DNA from: Romboutsia hominis
GTDB lineage: Bacteria; Bacillota; Clostridia; Peptostreptococcales; Peptostreptococcaceae
Direction: 5' to 3'
Assembly: GCF_900002575.1 (NCBI RefSeq)
Contig: NZ_LN650648.1
Coordinates: 124,001-188,000 of the forward strand
DNA length: 64,000 nucleotides
Position 1 is the first letter of the stretch; each line of letters begins with the position of its first letter. The position numbers and the translations under genes were made by a program. Shown here piece by piece: positions 58,530 through 64,000 of this stretch. The notes under the pieces were generated by a model. It saw only the letters and a program-made list of their open reading frames with translations, had not been told where the DNA came from and searched no databases.

Positions 58530-60299
58530 ATGGCAAACTTAAAATACATAAGAGAAGATATTCAAAATATAGCAGAAGCAATAGTAGCTGTTTTAGGTAT
58601 AGATGTAACCATAGTAGATGATGACTTAACTAGAGTTGCAGGTACAGGTATATATTTAGAAAAAATAGGAGAAAAAATAAGTGGATACTCTGCTTTTAAT
58701 AAATGTCTAATAGAACAGATAGAAATAATAATAGATGATCCAAGTTGTAATGATATATGTAATGAATGCTCCAATAGTGGAGATTGTAAAGAGTTTGCAG
58801 AGGTTTGTTGCCCTATAATAAGCGAAGGAGTAACCTATGGGGTTATAGGCCTTATAGCTTTTACAGAGGAACAAGCTAAAGTTATAAAAAATAATAAAGA
58901 TGTATTAATGAATTTTTTAGGTAAAATGGCTGATTTAATATCTAATAAAATTAAAGCTCAAGTAAAAGCTTATGAGTTAGAATTAGAAAAGAAAAAGCTA
59001 GAGACTTTAGTAAATGGTATAGATAAGGCTATAGTATCTATTGATGTAGATGGAAATATAGATAAATATAATTTAAAATTTAAGAAAGTATTCAATTTAG
59101 AAAATAATATAAATGGTAAAAATATATTTAAGCTTTTAGAGTTCATAAAAAAACCATCAAGAGATAATTTTAAAAAAGAAAAATCACATAGTTTTAACTA
59201 TAAATTAGATGGATATGAATTAAAAGGAATATACAATATAAATGAAATTATTTTAAAGAAAGAATTAAAAGGATATGTTATAGACTTTATAGATAACAAA
59301 GATGCTATTAAAAACTACAATAAAATAAATAAAGATTATAGTATAACATTAGAAAATATAATAGGAAATAGTAGCATTATAAATAGTGTTAAAAAGGAAG
59401 CGCTAATAGCTTCTAAGTCCACTTCTACAGTACTAATTACAGGAGAAAGTGGTACTGGTAAAGAGTTATTTGCAAGAGCTATACATAACCATAGTAATAG
59501 ATGTGAAAATCCATTTGTAGCTGTAAATTGTGCAGCCATACCAGATAATTTACTAGAAAGTGAATTATTTGGTTATGAAGAAGGAGCTTTTACAGGAGCA
59601 AAAAAGGGTGGTAAATTAGGTAAGTTTGAAATAGCTAATAAGGGTACTATATTCCTAGATGAAATAGGAGATATGAGCTTGCATCTACAAGCAAAATTAC
59701 TTAGGGTATTACAAGAAAAAGAGCTAAATAAAATTGGAGCAAAATCAAATAAATTTATAGATGTAAGGATAATAGCAGCTACCAATAAAGATTTAGAAAA
59801 AATGGTATTAAAGGGAACTTTTAGAGAAGATTTATATTATAGGCTTAATGTAATACCTATATCACTTCCAAATTTAAGACAAAGAAAAGATGATATACCA
59901 GATTTAATAGATTTTATGATAAAAGAATATTCTAGAAAGTTAGAAAAGCATGTAACTGGTATTGACAAAAATGTGCTAGATGTAATGTTAGAATATAAAT
60001 GGCCAGGAAATATAAGAGAGCTTCAAAATATAATAGAGTATGGCGTGAATATGTCTATAGGAGAAATTATAACATTAGATGTAATACCTAATAAATTAAA
60101 AAATGTAGAGTTAGAAGAAGTATTAGTTCAAAATGATAAGATAAGAACTTTAGAAGAATTAGAAAAAGCAGAAATCATTAAAGCATTACATAAATATAAA
60201 GATTATAAAAAAGACAAAGAGCTAGTAGCAAAAGCATTAGGTATATCTAGAGCTACTCTATATAGAAAACTAGAGAAATATAAAATTATCTCAAAATGA
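58530..60299 (+). CDS. Sigma-54-dependent transcriptional activator (CdsR-like)
   Basis: A 589-residue enhancer-binding protein. The N-terminal ~150 residues form a sensory domain with a cysteine cluster ([22 protein letters not shown]) that could bind a metal or thiol; a PAS-like domain follows (about 160-250). The AAA+ domain has Walker A GESGTGKE, the sigma-54 contact loop [10 protein letters not shown] (GAFTGA intact) and DEIGDM; the C-terminus is a Fis-type helix-turn-helix ([17 protein letters not shown]). Adjacent to a -24/-12 promoter and an L-cysteine desulfidase gene, it matches the C. difficile CdsR-CdsB arrangement. Confidence 0.93.
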   Translation: MANLKYIREDIQNIAEAIVAVLGIDVTIVDDDLTRVAGTGIYLEKIGEKISGYSAFNKCLIEQIEIIIDDPSCNDICNECSNSGDCKEFAEVCCPIISEGVTYGVIGLIAFTEEQAKVIKNNKDVLMNFLGKMADLISNKIKAQVKAYELELEKKKLETLVNGIDKAIVSIDVDGNIDKYNLKFKKVFNLENNINGKNIFKLLEFIKKPSRDNFKKEKSHSFNYKLDGYELKGIYNINEIILKKELKGYVIDFIDNKDAIKNYNKINKDYSITLENIIGNSSIINSVKKEALIASKSTSTVLITGESGTGKELFARAIHNHSNRCENPFVAVNCAAIPDNLLESELFGYEEGAFTGAKKGGKLGKFEIANKGTIFLDEIGDMSLHLQAKLLRVLQEKELNKIGAKSNKFIDVRIIAATNKDLEKMVLKGTFREDLYYRLNVIPISLPNLRQRKDDIPDLIDFMIKEYSRKLEKHVTGIDKNVLDVMLEYKWPGNIRELQNIIEYGVNMSIGEIITLDVIPNKLKNVELEEVLVQNDKIRTLEELEKAEIIKALHKYKDYKKDKELVAKALGISRATLYRKLEKYKIISK

Positions 60300-60328
60300 G
60301 AAAAAATCTCATTTTGAGATTTTTTTTA
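60288..60328 (+). terminator. Terminator of the sigma-54 activator gene
   Basis: A 14-bp perfect stem ATCTCAAAATGAGA / TCTCATTTTGAGAT, overlapping the stop codon, followed by eight T residues. Confidence 0.96.
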
Positions 60329-60439
60329 CTCGAATTGAGATAAAAATATAAATTTATACACAAAATTAATATTTAAATGCAGATTTAGAAAAAAACTAAA
60401 AAAATAATAATCTTAATTATAATGTAGAAAAATGATGAC

Positions 60440-60461
60440 AAATGCGTACATATAAGCATTT
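60440..60461. promoter_or_regulatory. Candidate activator (UAS) site upstream of the -24/-12 promoter
   Basis: Inverted repeat AAATGC (60440-60445) and GCATTT (60456-60461) with a 10-base centre, ending about 60 bases upstream of the -24 element, a normal distance for an enhancer-binding protein. Confidence 0.5.
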
Positions 60462-60462
60462 T

Positions 60463-60477
60463 ACGGAAACGTTTTAA
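60463..60477 (+). promoter_or_regulatory. cre-like site
   Basis: ACGGAAACGTTTTAA matches the CcpA consensus WTGNAANCGNWNNCW except at two positions (T to C and C to A). It sits between the UAS candidate and the sigma-54 promoter. Confidence 0.35.
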
Positions 60478-60522
60478 CTAGATAAATTAAATAATAGAAA
60501 AATAATAATTAATTTAAAAAGT

Positions 60523-60537
60523 TGGCACATATATTGC
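60523..60537 (+). promoter_or_regulatory. Sigma-54 (-24/-12) promoter of the cysteine desulfidase gene
   Basis: TGGCAC (60523-60528), five bases, TTGC (60534-60537): an exact match to the TGGCAC-N5-TTGC consensus, 44 bases before the start codon. It lies just downstream of the gene for a sigma-54 activator. Confidence 0.92.
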
Positions 60538-60580
60538 TATATATAAAAGTATAAACTTAATTTATGTGGGAGGAAATGTT

Positions 60581-61885
60581 ATGAAGGATGTAAGAAATCA
60601 AATAGTTAATATATTAAAGGCAGAAGTAAAGCCAGCTCTAGGATGTACAGAGCCAGTTGCAGTTGCATTAGCTTGTGCTAAAGCAAAAGAATTATTAGGG
60701 GAAGAAATAGTTAAGCATAACGTATTAGTTAGCCCAAACGTATATAAGAACGGAATGTGTGTAGGAATACCAGGAACAGAAAGATTAGGATTAAAAATAT
60801 CAGTAGCTTTAGGATTTATAGGTGGACACTCTGAAAATGGATTAAGAGTATTAGAAACTTTAACTGAGGAAGAAGTTAAAAAGGCAGAAGAGTATATGGA
60901 TACTCATCCAATATCAATATCACCAGCGGATACAAAGGAAAAGGTATATATAGAAGTAAACTTAGAAGGAAAAACTAGAACTTCAAGGGTTATTATAAGA
61001 ACTAAGCATGATAACTTTGTTTACTTAGAAGAAAATGGAAATGTTTTATTAAATGAAGAAGGTTTAGAAGAAATAGCAGTTACAACAGAAAAAGAAGAAA
61101 ACATAATGGACACTATAACTATAGAAGAATTAGTTAAAAATGTAGAAGCATTAGATCTTAAAGACATAGAATTCTTATTAGAAGGAATAGCTATGAATGA
61201 AGAAATAGCTAACTATGGATTAAATCAAAAAGTAGGTATAGGTGTTGGATACGGAATAAAGAAATCTATGGAAGATGGATTACTTGGAGACGACTTAATG
61301 AACCAAGCTATGATGATAACAGCAGCTGCATCAGATGCTAGAATGGCAGGAGTTAAAATGCCAGTTATGAGTTCAAATGGTAGTGGAAATCACGGTTTAA
61401 CTGCTATACTTCCAATAGTAGCATACAACAAGAAATTCCCTCAATCAGATGAAAGATTAGCAAAAGCTTTAGCTATATCTCACTTAGTTACAGCATACAT
61501 TAAAAATTACACAGGAAGATTATCAGCAGTATGTGGATGTGGAGTTGCTGCATCAACAGGAGCTACAGCAGGTTTATCTTGGTTAATGAGCGGAGATGAA
61601 AGACAAATAGAAGGTGCTATAGAAAATATGGTAGCTAACTTAAGTGGTATGATATGTGATGGTGCAAAAGCAGGTTGTGCATTAAAATTAGCATCAGCAG
61701 CATCAGCAGCAGTACAAAGTGCTATAATAGCTAAACAACAATGTTTCGTACCACCAATGAATGGTATAGTTGGAGCTAAAGTAGAACAAAGTATACAAAA
61801 CCTAGGAAGAGTAAGTGATAAAGGTATGTCTGTTACAGATGAGGTTATAATAAATGTAATGGATGATATGAACAAGGTTAAGTAA
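60581..61885 (+). CDS. cdsB: L-cysteine desulfidase (UPF0597/CyuA/CdsB family)
   Basis: Breaks down L-cysteine to pyruvate, ammonia and sulfide. The 434 residues belong to the serine-dehydratase-alpha-like/UPF0597 family: GCTEPVAVALACA near the N-terminus, NGSGNHGLTAILP, VCGCGVAAS and GMICDGAKAGCALK, which include the cysteines expected to hold a 4Fe-4S cluster. ATG at 60581 has a GGGAGG site 7 bases upstream; the GTG five codons earlier overlaps that site. Expression is expected to need sigma-54 and the upstream activator. No clear terminator separates it from hpt. Confidence 0.93.
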   Translation: MKDVRNQIVNILKAEVKPALGCTEPVAVALACAKAKELLGEEIVKHNVLVSPNVYKNGMCVGIPGTERLGLKISVALGFIGGHSENGLRVLETLTEEEVKKAEEYMDTHPISISPADTKEKVYIEVNLEGKTRTSRVIIRTKHDNFVYLEENGNVLLNEEGLEEIAVTTEKEENIMDTITIEELVKNVEALDLKDIEFLLEGIAMNEEIANYGLNQKVGIGVGYGIKKSMEDGLLGDDLMNQAMMITAAASDARMAGVKMPVMSSNGSGNHGLTAILPIVAYNKKFPQSDERLAKALAISHLVTAYIKNYTGRLSAVCGCGVAASTGATAGLSWLMSGDERQIEGAIENMVANLSGMICDGAKAGCALKLASAASAAVQSAIIAKQQCFVPPMNGIVGAKVEQSIQNLGRVSDKGMSVTDEVIINVMDDMNKVK

Positions 61886-61955
61886 TTCTCCTTGCAAAAA
61901 CATCTAATCTCCTATAAAATTGAAAGTATCATTTATACATAATGGAGGATTTATT

Positions 61956-62495
61956 ATGAATATCGAAACTAAAAAGTGGGAAGTTTTATGTTCTGAAGAA
62001 CAAATTGCTACTAGACTTAAGGAATTAGGTGCACAAATATCTAAAGAGTATGAAGGAAAGAATCTTTTAGTAGTATCTTTATTAAAAGGAAGCTTTATCT
62101 TCTGTGCTGACTTAGTAAGAAACATAACTGTTCCAGTTAAAATAGAGTTTATGACAACTTCAAGCTATGGTCACGGAGAACAAAGTAGTGGGAACGTAAA
62201 GGTTGTATCAGATGTAAATTCTAGTTTAGAAGGATATGATGTATTAATAGTAGATGATATAACAGATACAGCATTAACTATGCATCATGTTATGAATCAT
62301 TTAAAAACTAAAAATCCAGCAAGCGTAAAATGCTGTGTATTACTTGATAAGCCAAGTAGAAGAAAAGTTGAATTAGTTCCAGATTACTGTGGATTTGAAA
62401 TAGAAGACAAGTTTGTTGTTGGATATGGATTAAACTATGGTGATTATTACAGAAACGTACCATACGTATTCAATGTTACAAATGAAGATAGATAA
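61956..62495 (+). CDS. hpt: Hypoxanthine phosphoribosyltransferase
   Basis: Purine salvage: joins hypoxanthine or guanine to PRPP. The 179 residues show the flexible-loop segment TTSSYGHGEQS, the PRPP motif as VLIVDDITDTALTM, and the purine-binding tail FVVGYGLNYGDYYRNVPYV. The PRPP loop has Ala where most HPRTs have Gly, and Asn in place of Asp in GYGLDY; these are mild departures. ATG at 61956 has a GGAGGA site 7 bases upstream; a longer frame from 61920 lacks one. A terminator follows. Confidence 0.9.
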   Translation: MNIETKKWEVLCSEEQIATRLKELGAQISKEYEGKNLLVVSLLKGSFIFCADLVRNITVPVKIEFMTTSSYGHGEQSSGNVKVVSDVNSSLEGYDVLIVDDITDTALTMHHVMNHLKTKNPASVKCCVLLDKPSRRKVELVPDYCGFEIEDKFVVGYGLNYGDYYRNVPYVFNVTNEDR

Positions 62496-62496
62496 A

Positions 62497-62527
62497 TAAA
62501 AAGTTGCTCTTAGGAGCAACTTTTTAT
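62497..62527 (+). terminator. Terminator of hpt
   Basis: AAAAAGTTGCTC / GAGCAACTTTTT with a TTAG loop. Confidence 0.95.
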
Positions 62528-62659
62528 TTACAAAGATTTTGTAATTTATATAAACTATATAAGTAAACTAAGCTAATATATATTTATACACATATCAACT
62601 GTAAAAATGGTTGAAAAGTGGATAACTTCAAAATGAAAATGGTTGCAGGAGGATTAAGT

Positions 62660-63067
62660 ATGGGGATAAAAATGATACATCATATATGCATTCAAACAGA
62701 AAAATATAAGGAATCATTAGATTTTTACACAAGAATACTGGGATTTGAAGTAGTTCAAGAGAGTAAAAATTTCCACAACAGAGAATATAATACGTGGATA
62801 AAACAAGGTACCTTTATGATAGAACTTCAGACGCCTAAAGCTGGGGATAAGTTTAAAAAGTGGACATCTTTAAATGAAGGCCCAGTGCATATGGGATTTA
62901 TTGTGGATAATGTGGAAGAAGAGTATAAAAGGATAAAATCGCTAGGATATACTAATTTCAAAGTTAAAAATGGAGAAATTGTATACAAAGTAGAAGGTGA
63001 AAGCTTATTTAAAATAAAAGCACCAGAAGGAACAGAAATAGAAATTAGAGATACTGATATAGCTTAG
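62660..63067 (+). CDS. VOC-superfamily (glyoxalase/lyase-like) metalloprotein
   Basis: A 135-residue protein with the beta-alpha-beta-beta-beta pair typical of glyoxalase I and fosfomycin-resistance-type enzymes. Candidate metal ligands are His in IHHICIQ, Glu in MIELQ, His in VHMGFI and Glu in EIEIRD, the usual H-E-H-E layout. Substrate not predictable. ATG at 62660 has an AGGAGGA site 6 bases upstream; the frame is open back to GTG 62618 but without a site. Confidence 0.87.
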   Translation: MGIKMIHHICIQTEKYKESLDFYTRILGFEVVQESKNFHNREYNTWIKQGTFMIELQTPKAGDKFKKWTSLNEGPVHMGFIVDNVEEEYKRIKSLGYTNFKVKNGEIVYKVEGESLFKIKAPEGTEIEIRDTDIA

Positions 63068-63134
63068 TATCAAAAATACCCTTCTATTAATATCATATTA
63101 GTATGAAAGTATTATGATTAATGGGGGGATTTTT

Positions 63135-63737
63135 TTGAGAAACTTCAATGAGAAATATTCATTGGTTAGAGTATTGCATGCCTTGGTAAGTGGAGAAGAA
63201 TTAGATGTATATATAGATGGATTTCCTTTTTATATGGATGTAAGATTTGCTCAATTTACACCATATATATATGTACCAGAAGGAGAGCATATATTTAGCG
63301 TTTATTTAAAAGAGGAAAGGGATAGTCCTTTGAGTGAGGTTAGTATCGATGTAAAAAATGATGAGCTTATAACAGCAGCTATTATAGAAAAAAATGATAA
63401 AGTAGATATACTTCCTATACCAGAGAAAATGGGAGTTCCAGAAGATAATACATCGAAGATTAAGTTTGTACACTTAGTTCCAGAAGCACCAAATGTTAAT
63501 ATACTAATGGGTGGAGAAGAAATATTTAATAATGTAGGTTATACAGATTATACAGAGTATGAAAATGTGCCAATAGGAGAGTATAAGATGGATATAGAAT
63601 TGACGGAAAATAAAAAAACAGTTTTAAGCAACTTAGTAAATATAAATCCAAATAGAATATATACATTTTATGTTATTGGGATATCGCCTAATATAGATAT
63701 GATTCAGACATTAGATGGAGCAACTTTCTTACAGTGA
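63135..63737 (+). CDS. DUF4397-domain protein
   Basis: A 200-residue protein with two DUF4397-like beta-sandwich units: residues about 5-90 (VRVLHALVSGEELDVYIDG) and about 112-195 (IKFVHLVPEAPNVNILMGG). The repeated R/K-(F/V)-(V/L)-H-(A/L) opening shows the internal duplication. No signal peptide is visible, which is unusual because many family members are exported. TTG at 63135 is preferred, 7 bases after GGGGGG. Function unknown; possibly cell envelope or spore related. Confidence 0.85.
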   Translation: MRNFNEKYSLVRVLHALVSGEELDVYIDGFPFYMDVRFAQFTPYIYVPEGEHIFSVYLKEERDSPLSEVSIDVKNDELITAAIIEKNDKVDILPIPEKMGVPEDNTSKIKFVHLVPEAPNVNILMGGEEIFNNVGYTDYTEYENVPIGEYKMDIELTENKKTVLSNLVNINPNRIYTFYVIGISPNIDMIQTLDGATFLQ

Positions 63738-63768
63738 TAGATATAAACTATAAAAATTTGTTATTATT

Positions 63769-63801
63769 AAAAGTATAGATAAATTTATCTATACTTTTTT
63801 A
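63769..63801 (+). terminator. Terminator of the DUF4397 gene
   Basis: A perfect 30-base palindrome, AAAAGTATAGATAAA / TTTATCTATACTTTT, then T residues. Confidence 0.92.
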
Positions 63802-63892
63802 CGCTTAAGGAAATTATCATACTTCAAAAACTATAGATAACTATTGTAGCTAAGTAATACCAATTAGTTTAGTAAGCGCAAAAAAGACAATT

Positions 63893-63966
63893 TGAAGCGC
63901 TTCGCGATACGTCGCTCAAGCAACGGATGAAGTGTAGCGCCCACGTAGTGGCTTAAGCGAAGCGAA
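63893..63966. repeat. GC-rich self-complementary element
   Basis: About 74 bases at roughly half G+C in a window near 30% G+C. CGCTTCGC (63898-63905) is the exact reverse complement of GCGAAGCG (63957-63964); inside, TCGCTCAAGC pairs with GCTTAAGCGA (one G:U) as an alternative, and GCCCAC / GTGGC forms a central hairpin. A-run on the left and T-run on the right. No reading frame explains it. Best guess is a copy of a dispersed palindromic repeat or structured RNA. Confidence 0.7.
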
Positions 63967-64000
63967 TTTTTTATGTTCAAAGTTATATTTATGTGGTATA

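Overview
The window is about 64 kb of AT-rich (roughly 70% A+T by eye), densely coding chromosome. It looks like a spore-forming, amino-acid-fermenting Firmicute of the Peptostreptococcaceae, near Clostridioides, Paraclostridium or Romboutsia. The clues are strong GGAGG-type ribosome binding sites, very A/T-biased third codon positions, an alpha/beta-type small acid-soluble spore protein, a PdaB-like sporulation deacetylase, a Spo0E-like protein, a gluD-type glutamate dehydrogenase, and a sigma-54 regulator next to an L-cysteine desulfidase gene. Genus is not certain. I see no rRNA or tRNA genes, CRISPR arrays, insertion sequences or prophage genes; most of the window is core chromosome.

Layout. 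1-5.6 kb: the 3' part of pyruvate kinase, an NSS-family transporter with its 32-residue small subunit, a membrane protein of unknown role, and a 23S rRNA uridine methyltransferase. 5.9-9.9 kb: DNA ligase, an RNase PH/RdgB fusion and a YfcE-type phosphodiesterase. 10-16.7 kb: a proteostasis block (tig, clpP, clpX, lon) ending in engB. 16.9-19.6 kb: an amino acid permease and a protein with two P-loops. 19.7-22.7 kb: a three-gene type IV pilus cassette (ATPase, platform protein, pilin) whose first gene has a puzzling start. 23-29.6 kb: a SEC-C protein, two small unknowns, an FAD dehydrogenase, pgi and htrA. 29.6-31.9 kb: feoAB on the minus strand behind a Fur-box promoter. 32-36.7 kb: a 54-residue Spo0E-like gene, mscS, mgtC/sapB, degV and pepF.

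37-41.4 kb: pstS, then pstC-pstA-pstB-phoU, each unit preceded by Pho-box-like repeats. 41.7-46.2 kb: gluD behind operator-like sites, a nucleotidyltransferase-like protein, a FUSC/ArAE membrane protein and a divergent [FeFe] hydrogenase. 46.2-53.4 kb: a polysaccharide deacetylase, a T-box leader and valS, a PH-domain protein, a GNAT protein and folC. 53.5-58.5 kb: TSCPD, beta-propeller, DUF4364, SASP, a 55-residue unknown, PdaB-like, tandem-OB SSB-like and methyltransferase-like genes. 58.4-63.7 kb: a 46-residue membrane protein, the sigma-54 regulator, a -24/-12 promoter and the cysteine desulfidase gene, then hpt, a VOC protein and a DUF4397 protein. The last ~110 bases hold a GC-rich self-complementary element unlike the rest of the window.

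Nearly every transcription unit ends in a readable rho-independent hairpin, so operon boundaries are fairly clear. The best candidates for something little described are the GC-rich palindromic element at the right edge, the divergent hydrogenase whose ribosome binding site lies inside a terminator-like hairpin, the pilus cassette with a possible AUA start, and the hairpin RNA candidate near 5.7 kb.
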